Source: Thermus amyloliquefaciens (lineage in GTDB: Bacteria > Deinococcota > Deinococci > Deinococcales > Thermaceae). Taken from it: 64,000 nt of DNA. A model generated the notes under the pieces. That model ran no database searches and had not been told where the DNA came from. It worked only from the letters and a program-made list of their open reading frames with translations. The stretch lies in assembly GCF_000744885.1 (NCBI RefSeq), contig NZ_JQMV01000003.1:806001-870000 (forward strand). The letters are read 5' to 3'. This document shows, in pieces, positions 57,178-64,000 of the stretch; the first letter of the stretch is position 1; every line of letters begins with the position of its first letter. A program made the translations under genes and the position numbers.

Positions 57178-58866
57178 CTACCAGAGCCGCATACCCGGCA
57201 CCGGGTTCAGGTTGCTGAAAAGCTGCACCAGGGTGGGGCCGTAGGCCAACACCACCAGGATCACCGCCACCAGGAACCAGAAGCCGATACGGTCCATGGC
57301 CTGGACCAGGGGACGGTCCTCGGGGCCGGAGATGACCTCGGCGAAGGGCACCGGGGCCTCGGCCAGCTCCGCCCTACGCTCCCGGCCCAAAAGAACGCTG
57401 AAGAGGCCGTAGATGAAAAGGAGCAACGCCACCAGCAGGATGATGCCGGCGAGGATGTTGAGGACCATGGGAAGGGCGGCGTGGGGATAGGCGTCCGGCA
57501 CCTGGGCGATGTAGGCCCGCCGGGGCACGTTCAGGAGACCCTGCCAGTGGAGTCCAAGGGCCATCACCATCATGCCGATGAACCAGAGCCAGACCACCGC
57601 CAGGCCCAGGCGGCGCTGGCCATCGGAGATGGGCTTGCCCGTGAGGTTGGGGATGAGCCACCACAGGGAACCCATGCCGGTGAGGGTTACCAGGCTCGCC
57701 ACCTGCAGGTGGAAGTGCCCCGGGATCCAGGCGGTGTTGTGTATCACGTAGTCCAGGGTGAAGCTGGCGTTCACTATACCGCCAGCCCCTCCGGGGATGA
57801 AGCCGATCAACCCCAAGACGGGGGCCACGAAGGCCGGGTTGTCCCAGGGGAGGGCCTTGATCCAGCCCAAAAGCCCCTTCCCGCCCCGCAGGCGCCCGGC
57901 GAACTCCAGGCTGGCGGCCACGGTGAAGGCGGTCATGAGGCTGGGCACGGCCACGAACAGGGTGAGGACCGAGTGGATCATCTTCCAGGTGGGGTCGATG
58001 CCGGGGTCGGCGAACTGGTGGTGGAACCCCACGGGGGTGGAGAGGAGGAGGAAGAGGAGGAAGGCCAGGCGGGCCATGGGGTCGGAGACCAGCTTGCCCC
58101 CCGCCTGCTTGGGCAAGACGGTGTAGATGATGGCGTAGGCGGGCAGGAGCCAGAAGTACACGATGGGGTGGCCCGTCCACCAGAAAAGGGTCCGGGCCAC
58201 CAGGGGGTCCACCCCCTGGATGAGGCCAAAGGACCAGGGCAGGAGGAAGAGGACCGCCTCCAGCACCAGCCCGATGGAGGCGATGAACCACATGAGCCAG
58301 AAGACCACGGCCATGTAGGTGACCAGGGGGGTCACCTTCCCGGGGTTTTGCGCCTTCCAGCGACGCCAAAGGTCCAGCACGATGTAGACGCTCACCCAGG
58401 TGGACAAAACGAAGACGCTGGCCCCCAGGTAGAAGGCCCAGTGGCCTTGGAGAGGGGGGTAGAAGGTGTAGAGGACCGTGGCCTCGTTGGCGAGAAGGGG
58501 CAGGGCGGCCATCACCAAGCCGAGGAAGGCCATCCACCAGGAGAGCCACATGAGGCCCATGTTGGGCCTTAGGTTCAGCTCCCGGGCGGGCAGGTAGACC
58601 ATGATGGCCTGGGCGAAGAGCTGGGTGAAGACGATGGCGTTCAGCACCCCGTGCAGGGTGAGGCCCTGGTAGTAGGACTGGACGAAGGGCAGGAGGCGCT
58701 TGAGCAGGGGATAGGCATCCACGTTGCCGTAGTTCAGGGCCTGGAAGGGGCCGAAGAGGCTCCCGATGATCACCGCGATGAAGCCCAGGACCAGGAAGTA
58801 AAGGGTGGCCTTCTTCTCCGGATAGGCCTCGTAGACCCGGCTAATCTCCGACATCCGCACCGCCAT
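57178..58866 (-). CDS. cbaA: ba3-type cytochrome c oxidase subunit I
   Basis: The catalytic subunit of the ba3 terminal oxidase, a B-type heme-copper oxidase that pumps protons and is favoured at low oxygen. The 562 residues, the same length as T. thermophilus CbaA, show 13 helices; LTLHGVLNAIVF carries a low-spin heme ligand, WWTGHPIVYFWLLPAYAI has the CuB His cross-linked to Tyr, STPVGFHHQFADPGI gives two further CuB His, and PGHFHLQVAS holds the heme axial His ligands. The stop is followed by a strong terminator. It follows cbaB by three bases. Confidence 0.97.
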   Translation of the reverse strand: MAVRMSEISRVYEAYPEKKATLYFLVLGFIAVIIGSLFGPFQALNYGNVDAYPLLKRLLPFVQSYYQGLTLHGVLNAIVFTQLFAQAIMVYLPARELNLRPNMGLMWLSWWMAFLGLVMAALPLLANEATVLYTFYPPLQGHWAFYLGASVFVLSTWVSVYIVLDLWRRWKAQNPGKVTPLVTYMAVVFWLMWFIASIGLVLEAVLFLLPWSFGLIQGVDPLVARTLFWWTGHPIVYFWLLPAYAIIYTVLPKQAGGKLVSDPMARLAFLLFLLLSTPVGFHHQFADPGIDPTWKMIHSVLTLFVAVPSLMTAFTVAASLEFAGRLRGGKGLLGWIKALPWDNPAFVAPVLGLIGFIPGGAGGIVNASFTLDYVIHNTAWIPGHFHLQVASLVTLTGMGSLWWLIPNLTGKPISDGQRRLGLAVVWLWFIGMMVMALGLHWQGLLNVPRRAYIAQVPDAYPHAALPMVLNILAGIILLVALLLFIYGLFSVLLGRERRAELAEAPVPFAEVISGPEDRPLVQAMDRIGFWFLVAVILVVLAYGPTLVQLFSNLNPVPGMRLW

Positions 58867-58869
58867 AGC

Positions 58870-59376
58870 TCACTCCTTTACCACGATCTTGCCGAACATG
58901 TTCTGGTGGCCAAGGCCACAGTACTGGTTGCAGATGATGCGGTACTCCCCGGCCTCCTTGAAGGTGTAGCGCACGGTGGATACCTCCCCAGGGAGGACCT
59001 CCACGTTGATGTTGGTTCCCTCCACGTGGAAGCCGTGGATCACGTCGGGGCTGGTGATCTTGAAGATGATCTCCGCCCCCTTGGGGACTTCTATGGGGTT
59101 TGGCTGATATCCGAAGGCATAGGCCAAGGCATAGACCGTGTACTGGTTGGGGCCGGTCTGCACCACGGCCTGAGCGGGATCGGCCCAAGGGCCTTCGGTG
59201 CGGACCGTGGCTGGATTCACCCGCTCCAGCTTCCCTGCGGGGATCACCCCTGCGGTGTGGGTGGCCAGGGTGTAGGCGATGAGGGCGATAAAGACCACCA
59301 GCATGATCAAGGAGAAGGCCAACCACCCCTTCTCGTAGGCCAGGATTGCCTTGTGGGCCTTGTGCTCGTCCACCAT
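58870..59376 (-). CDS. cbaB: ba3-type cytochrome c oxidase subunit II
   Basis: Subunit II carries the dinuclear CuA centre that takes electrons from cytochrome c552. The 168-residue protein has one N-terminal membrane helix (GWLAFSLIMLVVFIALIAYTLAT) and a cupredoxin domain with ligands in SPDVIHGFHVEGTN (His114) and YRIICNQYCGLGHQNMFG (Cys149, Cys153, His157, Met160). It starts three bases after the cbaD stop. The length equals that of the T. thermophilus protein. Confidence 0.97.
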   Translation of the reverse strand: MVDEHKAHKAILAYEKGWLAFSLIMLVVFIALIAYTLATHTAGVIPAGKLERVNPATVRTEGPWADPAQAVVQTGPNQYTVYALAYAFGYQPNPIEVPKGAEIIFKITSPDVIHGFHVEGTNINVEVLPGEVSTVRYTFKEAGEYRIICNQYCGLGHQNMFGKIVVKE

Positions 59377-59379
59377 ACC

Positions 59380-59484
59380 CTACCCCCTAGCGAAGAAGAC
59401 AGCGTATACCCCCAGCCAGAAGATCAGGATGGTGAGGGTAAGAACCACTATCACTCCTATGGCGCCCACCGGTTTTTCCTCCAT
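59380..59484 (-). CDS. cbaD: ba3-type cytochrome c oxidase subunit IIa
   Basis: A 34-residue single-helix subunit, easily missed because of its size. It reads EEKPVGAIGVIVVLTL then TILIFWLGVYAVFFARG, matching T. thermophilus subunit IIa at most positions. It lies against subunits I and II in the oxidase structure and is thought to replace one helix of subunit II. The ATG at 59484 has an SD GGGAGG, and the stop is three bases before the cbaB ATG, so cbaD-cbaB-cbaA is one operon. Confidence 0.93.
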   Translation of the reverse strand: MEEKPVGAIGVIVVLTLTILIFWLGVYAVFFARG

Positions 59485-59509
59485 ACCCGTCCTCCCTTTA
59501 CGGCAGCTG

Positions 59510-59555
59510 GCCGTATACGGCGCCTATGGTAGCCGAAGGCTGAGAAAAAGGTGAA
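59510..59555 (-). promoter_or_regulatory. candidate cba promoter with a 12-base palindrome
   Basis: On the minus strand TTCACC (59550-59555), an 18-base spacer and TACCAT (59526-59531) suggest a promoter. GCCGTATACGGC (59510-59521), a perfect palindrome, spans the predicted start site and could be an operator. Confidence 0.4.
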
Positions 59556-59701
59556 GTACATTTGTCCCCGAAGGCAAAGGAAGCCCAGATGCCTTGACCA
59601 AGCGCCCGGATTAGGAAGCCAAGCGCCCATGCGTGGGGGGTTGCCGCAGGTTACGGGCTTCCCCCGTGACCCATGGGAGGGGTAGAAGGGCGAGATTTAA
59701 G

Positions 59702-59737
59702 GCCCCTCTAGGGACCCCCCGGGGTACCTAGAGGGGC
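59702..59737 (-). terminator. long hairpin downstream of mglA
   Basis: GCCCCTCTAGG (59702-59712) pairs with CCTAGAGGGGC (59727-59737) with a further ACCCC/GGGGT inner stem. On the minus strand TTAAAT follows shortly after. The 281 bases from cbaD to mglA hold nothing else I recognise beyond this and the cba promoter. Confidence 0.55.
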
Positions 59738-59765
59738 AGTACCCCCCTCCCCTAAGCCGGCGGTG

Positions 59766-60353
59766 TTATGTGGTTCCCACCCTGGCCAGGACCAGGCGGC
59801 TTACCTCCTTCAGGGTCTCAAAGACCCCCTTCCCTTCGGTGGCCACGGCTTCAAAGACGGGGAAACGCCCCTCGGGGTCCACCACGGCCTGGACCATCTC
59901 CACGGGCAGGGCCTCCGGCAGGTCCCGCTTGTTCACCTGGAGCACCACCGGGAGGTCCTCCACCTTGAGGCCGTATTCCGCCAGGTTCTCCCGCATGTTG
60001 CGCATGCTCTCCGCGTTGGCCCGAAGCCGGTTGGGCGCGGAGTCCGCCACAAAGACGATGCCGTCCACGCCCCTCAGGATCAGCTTGCGGCTGGCGTTGT
60101 AGAAGACCTGCCCCGGGACGGTGTAGAGGTGGAAGCGGGTTTTGAAACCCTTCACCTCGCCCAGGTCCAGGGGAAGAAAGTCAAAGAACAGGGTGCGCTC
60201 GTCCTCGGTGGCCAGGGAAACCATCTCCCCCTTGCGGCCCTCGGGGATCTTGCTGTAAATCCATTTCAAGTTGGTGGTTTTTCCGGAAAGCCCCGGACCG
60301 TAGTAGACGATCTTGAAGTTGATCTCGCGATTGGCAAAGTTGATGGTGCTCAT
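59766..60353 (-). CDS. mglA: MglA small GTPase
   Basis: MglA is the Ras-like polarity GTPase that, in Myxococcus, sets the leading pole for gliding and type IV pili; in Thermus it may order pilus twitching. The 195-residue protein has P-loop [16 protein letters not shown], switch 2 [15 protein letters not shown], and the nucleotide specificity motif [13 protein letters not shown] replaces the DxxG of Ras, as in other MglA proteins. mglB lies immediately upstream, one base away, the conserved GTPase-activator pairing. A stable hairpin follows the gene. Confidence 0.96.
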   Translation of the reverse strand: MSTINFANREINFKIVYYGPGLSGKTTNLKWIYSKIPEGRKGEMVSLATEDERTLFFDFLPLDLGEVKGFKTRFHLYTVPGQVFYNASRKLILRGVDGIVFVADSAPNRLRANAESMRNMRENLAEYGLKVEDLPVVLQVNKRDLPEALPVEMVQAVVDPEGRFPVFEAVATEGKGVFETLKEVSRLVLARVGTT

Positions 60354-60354
60354 G

Positions 60355-60846
60355 CTAGTTGCCCAAGAGCTCGTCCAAAAGGGCCTTGGCCTCCTCGCGG
60401 TACTGGGTGTCCAGGTTCAGCTTGGGCGGGTTGGCGAGGGCTTCTTCGGCAATGCGGGCTAGGGCTTCTGCGGCCCGCTTCCCGTGGAGCTTGACCTTGC
60501 CCAGGGGGGCGTTCTCGTCAAAGACCAGCACCAGGAGGGCCGCCTCGCCCGCCTCGTCCACATAAAGCCCCATGCGCTCCCCTTGGTGCACCACCTCTTG
60601 GAAGCGCGCTTCCCCTAGCAGCTTGGCCAAGGCCTGGGTGGCGGCGGCGTTGCCCGCCACCAAGGTGGCCAGGGAGTCCAAGGGGGGAGGCTTGGGGGCC
60701 CAGAGGGCCTCCTTGTGCGCCAGGACGAACCCCTTGCGGTCAATGAATAGGGCGTAGCGGGCCCCGGTTTCCTGGAGGGCCTCCTGGAGCACGTCCATGG
60801 CCCTTTGGTACAGGGCCCCGTAAAGGACCAAGGAGGGTTCCACCAT
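60355..60846 (-). CDS. mglB: MglB roadblock/LC7 domain GTPase-activating protein
   Basis: MglB is a homodimeric roadblock-fold activator of MglA. The 163-residue protein carries the roadblock region from [25 protein letters not shown] to [22 protein letters not shown], then a C-terminal helix ([16 protein letters not shown]). TAAACT (60856-60861) ends nine bases before the ATG, and there is no room for an SD-bearing leader, since the divergent dipeptidase gene begins 17 bases away. It is upstream of mglA in the same transcript. Confidence 0.95.
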   Translation of the reverse strand: MVEPSLVLYGALYQRAMDVLQEALQETGARYALFIDRKGFVLAHKEALWAPKPPPLDSLATLVAGNAAATQALAKLLGEARFQEVVHQGERMGLYVDEAGEAALLVLVFDENAPLGKVKLHGKRAAEALARIAEEALANPPKLNLDTQYREEAKALLDELLGN

Positions 60847-60863
60847 AGTATGCTCAGTTTACC

Positions 60864-62189
60864 ATGAGGTCCTTTTTGCAGGAGGCCAAGGGGCTTTTGG
60901 CGGAACTGGTGGCCCTGCCCACGGTGAGCGCGGAAGGGAAGGCCCTCGAGGCGGGGGCGGCCAAGGTGGCCGAGGTTTTGGAGGGGCTCGGGCTGAAAGC
61001 GGAGCTTCATCGCGGTTACGGGCCCCCGGTGGTCTACGCCGAGGGGGGCGAGGGGGAAGGGGCACTTTTGTTTTACAACCACTACGATGTTCAGCCCCCC
61101 GATCCCTTGGAGCTATGGGAAAGCGAGCCCTTTCGTCTGGAGGAGCGCAACGGGGCCTGGTATGGCCGCGGCACCCACGACGACAAGGGGGAGCTGGTGG
61201 CCAGGATCATGGCCTTGCGCCTGTTCCGGGAAAAGCACGGCTTCCTGCCCCGGGTGAAGTTCGTGGTGGAGGGGGAGGAGGAGGTGGGAAGCCCTCACCT
61301 GGCGGACTACCTAAGGGACAAGGAGGACCTCCTAAGGTCCGAGGCCGTGGTCTGGGAGGCGGGGGGAGTGGACGCCAAGGGCCGGCCTTACCTCTATGCG
61401 GGGCTTAAGGGCATCGTGGCCCTGGAGCTCAGGGTGCGCACCGCGGGGTTTGACCTCCACTCCTCCTATGGGGCGGTGGTGGAAAACCCCATCTACCGCT
61501 TGAGCCGGGCCCTGGCCAGCCTGCGGGATGAGGAAGGGAGGGTCCTTATCCCCGGGTTTTACGACCGGGTCCGGCCCCTCACCCCCAAGGAGATGGAGGT
61601 GCTGGCGGAGATCCCCGACGAATCGGAGGCCTTAAGGGAGGCCTTTGGTGTGCGGGACTTCCTGGGCGGGGCCAGGGACGAGGAGTTTAACCAGCGCCTC
61701 TACGCGGAGCCCTGCGTGAACTTCAACGGGTTTCACTCGGGGTACGGTGGGCCGGGCTCCAAGACGGTGTTGCCGGCGGAGGCCTTCGCCAAACTGGATT
61801 TCCGCCTGGTCCCCGACCAGGACCCGGAGGAGATCCCCATCCTCTTGCGGCGGCACCTCGAGGCCCAGGGGTTTCACGACGTGGAGGTGGTGGTCCTGGA
61901 AAAGGGGGAGCATCCCGCGCGCTCGGACCTTGCCCATCCCTTCCTGGACCTGGTGCGGAAGGCCCTGGAAGAGGCCTTTGGGACCAAGCCCGTTCTCTAC
62001 CCCAACATGGCGGGGTCGGGCCCCATGTACCCCTTCCTCCACCACCTGAAGGCCCCGGCGGTGGGCCTGGGGGTGGGGTACCCAGGGAGCCGGGTGCACA
62101 GCCCCAACGAGCACATCCGTATCCAGGACTTTGAGCGCGGGACCCTGGCCCTCCTGCGGCTTTTGGAGCTCCACTTCCTGGGCCGCTAG
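60864..62189 (+). CDS. M20-family metallopeptidase (dipeptidase type)
   Basis: A 441-residue M20 peptidase of the carnosinase/DapE-like dipeptidase group. Metal ligands appear in LLFYNHYDVQPP (His), WYGRGTHDDKG (bridging Asp), VEGEEEVGSPHL (Glu general base and ligand) and SRVHSPNEHIRI (late His). The lid domain (KGIVALELRVRTAGFDLHSS) lies in the middle. It should cleave dipeptides or N-acylated amino acids; the true substrate is unknown. TATGCT (60849-60854) ends nine bases before the ATG. speB follows after 29 bases. Confidence 0.9.
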   Translation: MRSFLQEAKGLLAELVALPTVSAEGKALEAGAAKVAEVLEGLGLKAELHRGYGPPVVYAEGGEGEGALLFYNHYDVQPPDPLELWESEPFRLEERNGAWYGRGTHDDKGELVARIMALRLFREKHGFLPRVKFVVEGEEEVGSPHLADYLRDKEDLLRSEAVVWEAGGVDAKGRPYLYAGLKGIVALELRVRTAGFDLHSSYGAVVENPIYRLSRALASLRDEEGRVLIPGFYDRVRPLTPKEMEVLAEIPDESEALREAFGVRDFLGGARDEEFNQRLYAEPCVNFNGFHSGYGGPGSKTVLPAEAFAKLDFRLVPDQDPEEIPILLRRHLEAQGFHDVEVVVLEKGEHPARSDLAHPFLDLVRKALEEAFGTKPVLYPNMAGSGPMYPFLHHLKAPAVGLGVGYPGSRVHSPNEHIRIQDFERGTLALLRLLELHFLGR

Positions 62190-62203
62190 GCGCCGGGGTC
62201 TGC

Positions 62204-62209
62204 TAGGCT
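62204..62209 (+). promoter_or_regulatory. -10 box before speB
   Basis: TAGGCT ends nine bases before the ATG at 62219, so an additional short-leader promoter is possible. No -35 box is clear. Confidence 0.3.
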
Positions 62210-62218
62210 CTATGGGGT

Positions 62219-63094
62219 ATGCGCCTGGTCTTTGGTGAGCGCGATACCCCTTACCAGGAGGCCCGGGTGGTGGTCCTGCCCGTGCCCTACGACCTTTCCC
62301 TGTCCTTCCTGCCGGGGGCGAGGCTTGGCCCTGAGGCCATCTTGCTGGCTAGCCGGGAGCTGGAGCCTTTTCTCCTGGAGCTCATGGTGGCCCCGGAGGA
62401 GGTGGGGATCCATGCCGCGGAGCCCGTGCCCTGGGTGGCGGGAAGCGCGGAGGCCAGCCACGCCCTGATCCGGGAAGCGGCCCTTGAGCACCTGCGGGCG
62501 GGCAAGTTCGTGGTTTCCCTGGGGGGGGACCACTCCATCACCCATCCCCTGGTCCAGGCCCACCGCGAGGCGCTGGGGGAGTTTTCCATCCTGCACATCG
62601 ATGCCCACGCGGACCTTTACCCGGAGTGGCAAGGCTCGGTCTACTCCCACGCATCCCCCTTCCACCGGCTCCTAGAGGAGGGCTTTCCCCTGGTGCAGGT
62701 GGGCATCCGGGCCATGGACAGGGAGTCCTTGGCCCTGGCCCGGGAGCGGGGGGTGGGGCTTTTCCCCGCCCACCGGCTTCACCGGGAGGGGCTACCCCTG
62801 GGGGAGATCCTGGGGGCCCTAGGGGAGCGGGTCTACATCAGTTTGGATTTTGATGCCCTGGACCCTTCCCTCATGCCCAGCGTGGGCACCCCCCTCCCCG
62901 GGGGCCTCACCTACCGCCAGGTGGTGGACCTCCTGGGGGCGGTGTTCCGGGAGAAGGAGGTGGTGGGGATGGACTTCGTGGAGCTTTCGCCCAATGGGCA
63001 GTTCCATGCGGAGATGACCGCGGCCCAGCTGGTCTACCACGCCATCGGCCTAAAGGGCCTCCAGGCGGGCTGGCTCGAGGCGGCCACCCCCTAA
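62219..63094 (+). CDS. speB: SpeB-type ureohydrolase (agmatinase / N1-aminopropylagmatine ureohydrolase)
   Basis: A 291-residue arginase-superfamily enzyme. The Mn-binding motifs are complete: SLGGDHSIT, LHIDAHADLYPEW and SLDFDALDPSLMPSVGTP. In Thermus, SpeB acts mainly on N1-aminopropylagmatine to make spermidine directly, a route that supplies its unusual long and branched polyamines; this protein is probably that enzyme, but simple agmatinase activity is also possible. Neither speA nor speE is in the window. It starts with ATG 62219, 29 bases after the dipeptidase stop. Confidence 0.92.
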   Translation: MRLVFGERDTPYQEARVVVLPVPYDLSLSFLPGARLGPEAILLASRELEPFLLELMVAPEEVGIHAAEPVPWVAGSAEASHALIREAALEHLRAGKFVVSLGGDHSITHPLVQAHREALGEFSILHIDAHADLYPEWQGSVYSHASPFHRLLEEGFPLVQVGIRAMDRESLALARERGVGLFPAHRLHREGLPLGEILGALGERVYISLDFDALDPSLMPSVGTPLPGGLTYRQVVDLLGAVFREKEVVGMDFVELSPNGQFHAEMTAAQLVYHAIGLKGLQAGWLEAATP

Positions 63095-63122
63095 ACCACA
63101 TTCCTCGGCTTCCTGCCCCCTT

Positions 63123-63128
63123 AGCGTG
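63123..63128 (+). promoter_or_regulatory. -10 box of a likely leaderless promoter for the exported hydrolase
   Basis: TAGCGT (t at 63122 to t at 63127, within one base) ends about six bases before the ATG at 63134. No -35 box or SD is evident. Confidence 0.35.
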
Positions 63129-63133
63129 GGGCC

Positions 63134-64000
63134 ATGGTCCGCTGGGTTCTTTGCCTGGGGCTCCTCCTCCACGGGTGGGTGCGGGCCGAGCCCCTTACCC
63201 TTCCCGACCTTTGGCAGAGGTCGTACGGGGAGGGGGGGTTCCGCGTGGAACGGGTTTTGGGGGAGGGGCCTTCCTTCACCCGCCTTCAGTTCTCCCACCT
63301 TTCCGATGGCCTTCGGGTCCATGGGTTTGCCAACCTGCCCAAGGGCAAGGGCCCCTTTCCCGTGGTGGTGGTCCTCCATGGCTACGTGGAGCCGAGCCGC
63401 TACCGCCTCCTGGCCTATACCACCCCTTATGCGGACTTCTTCGCCAGGGAAGGGTACCTGGTCCTGCACCCCAACTATCGGGGCCATCCCCCCTCGGAGG
63501 GGCGGCCCGCCGGGGGCCTGCGCCACGCGTATGCGGTGGACGTGCTCAACTTGCTGGCCGAGGTGCGCAAGGGTGCCCTGCCCCAAGCGGATGGGAGGCG
63601 CATCGCCCTCTTCGGCCACTCCATGGGCGGGGGGATCGCCCAGGTGGTGGCCTTGGTGGATCCCCGCCTGAAGGGGGTGGTGCTCCAGGGCAGCATGAGC
63701 GGGGACGAGAGGCGGAACCTGGAGCGGATCCATCGCTGGTCGGGGGGCGCTCGAGGCCTTGAGCTTTGGGCCTTGCCCGCAAAAACCCTGGCGGAGGCTT
63801 CCGCCTGGACCTACCTGGAGAGGGTCGCTGTGCCCTTCAGCGTCCACCACGGCACCCAGGATGCCCAGGTGCCCCCGGAGTGGTCGTGGGAGCTTTGCCG
63901 AAGGCTTAAGGCCTTGGGGAAGCCGGTGGAGTGCTTCCGTTACCCTGCGGGCCACCTTTTCCGCGGGGAGGCGGACCGGGTCTTCCGCCAAAGGGTCCTG
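63134..64000 (+). CDS. exported alpha/beta-hydrolase, partial at window end
   Basis: Open from ATG 63134 to the end of the window (289 codons, no stop), so the C terminus is missing. A signal peptide is clear: VRWVLCLGLLLHGWVRAEPL. The mature part is an alpha/beta hydrolase of the dienelactone hydrolase/prolyl-oligopeptidase-like type: oxyanion region VVVVLHGYVEPSRYR, nucleophile elbow LFGHSMGGGIAQ, the acid in HHGTQDAQVPPEW and the His in YPAGHLFRGE. It is probably an extracytoplasmic esterase or peptidase; the substrate is unknown. It follows speB by 39 bases. Confidence 0.88.
   Translation, partial: MVRWVLCLGLLLHGWVRAEPLTLPDLWQRSYGEGGFRVERVLGEGPSFTRLQFSHLSDGLRVHGFANLPKGKGPFPVVVVLHGYVEPSRYRLLAYTTPYADFFAREGYLVLHPNYRGHPPSEGRPAGGLRHAYAVDVLNLLAEVRKGALPQADGRRIALFGHSMGGGIAQVVALVDPRLKGVVLQGSMSGDERRNLERIHRWSGGARGLELWALPAKTLAEASAWTYLERVAVPFSVHHGTQDAQVPPEWSWELCRRLKALGKPVECFRYPAGHLFRGEADRVFRQRVL

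Noticed and set aside
63126..63762. Two plus-strand ORFs at the right end
   Set aside because: They are out of frame with the exported hydrolase that reads from 63134 to the window end and has signal peptide and catalytic triad.

Overview
The window reads as a chromosomal segment of a Thermus species. Base composition is about 65-70 percent G+C with strong G/C at third codon positions, genes are packed in tight operons with 1-4 base overlaps, and many products are Thermus hallmarks: Taq-family DNA polymerase I, the anti-GreA factor Gfh1, ba3-type cytochrome oxidase with its 34-residue subunit IIa, MglA/MglB, CzrB-like zinc exporter, RNase J, and a tmRNA whose tag ends in YALAA. The species cannot be fixed from the sequence alone.

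Layout. 1-4.1 kb: a minus-strand translation/transcription operon rimP-nusA-ylxR-infB plus a small exported protein, divergent from the tmRNA gene ssrA. 4.7-7.8 kb: an FMN riboswitch and ribD-ribE-ribBA (no ribH). 7.8-10.6 kb: a membrane VWA protein, a decayed Tat-exported metallo-beta-lactamase-fold gene and a coiled-coil ORF. 10.6-13.1 kb: two-subunit methylmalonyl-CoA mutase with a hotdog thioesterase. 13.3-20.9 kb: a long minus-strand run nfeD-floA-hyp-phoH-ybeY-dgkA-zinc protein-gfh1-lysS-CDF. 20.9-30.4 kb: aroE, yigZ, polA, glmM, rbfA, thioesterase, class III aminotransferase, RNase R.

30.4-32.45 kb is the clearest accessory region. A type II-like restriction-modification pair of lower G+C and non-Thermus codon use sits between an integron-type core site GTTAGGC (21 bases before the methylase) and a truncated attC-like sequence starting GTCTAAC (10 bases after the endonuclease). 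This is the geometry of an integron gene cassette, stranded in a Thermus chromosome next to a possible recombinase remnant.

32.45-43.9 kb: a MEMO-family protein and CCA-adding-type nucleotidyltransferase, coaE, SDR, sufE, plsY, then a complete branched-chain-type ABC transporter (livJHFGM) with an embedded acyl-CoA ligase, headed by a good promoter directly followed by a perfect-arm 16-base palindrome. 43.9-50.7 kb: an argininosuccinate-lyase paralogue, SLAC1/TDT transporter, GalE-like epimerase, thioredoxin-fold protein, P2-type ATPase and an NCX-exchanger remnant. 50.7-57.1 kb: rpsO-pnp-rnj-usp (RNA decay) and transporters. 57.2-59.5 kb: cbaDBA oxidase operon. 59.8-64 kb: mglBA, M20 dipeptidase, SpeB-type ureohydrolase and a partial exported hydrolase.

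Two features run through the window. First, five single-base losses, all in G or C homopolymers, interrupt yigZ, polA, sufE and plsY (twice); because the genes are otherwise perfect and two are normally essential, base-calling error is the leading explanation. Second, many first genes have a TANNNT -10 box ending 6-9 bases before the start codon, which implies leaderless mRNAs.
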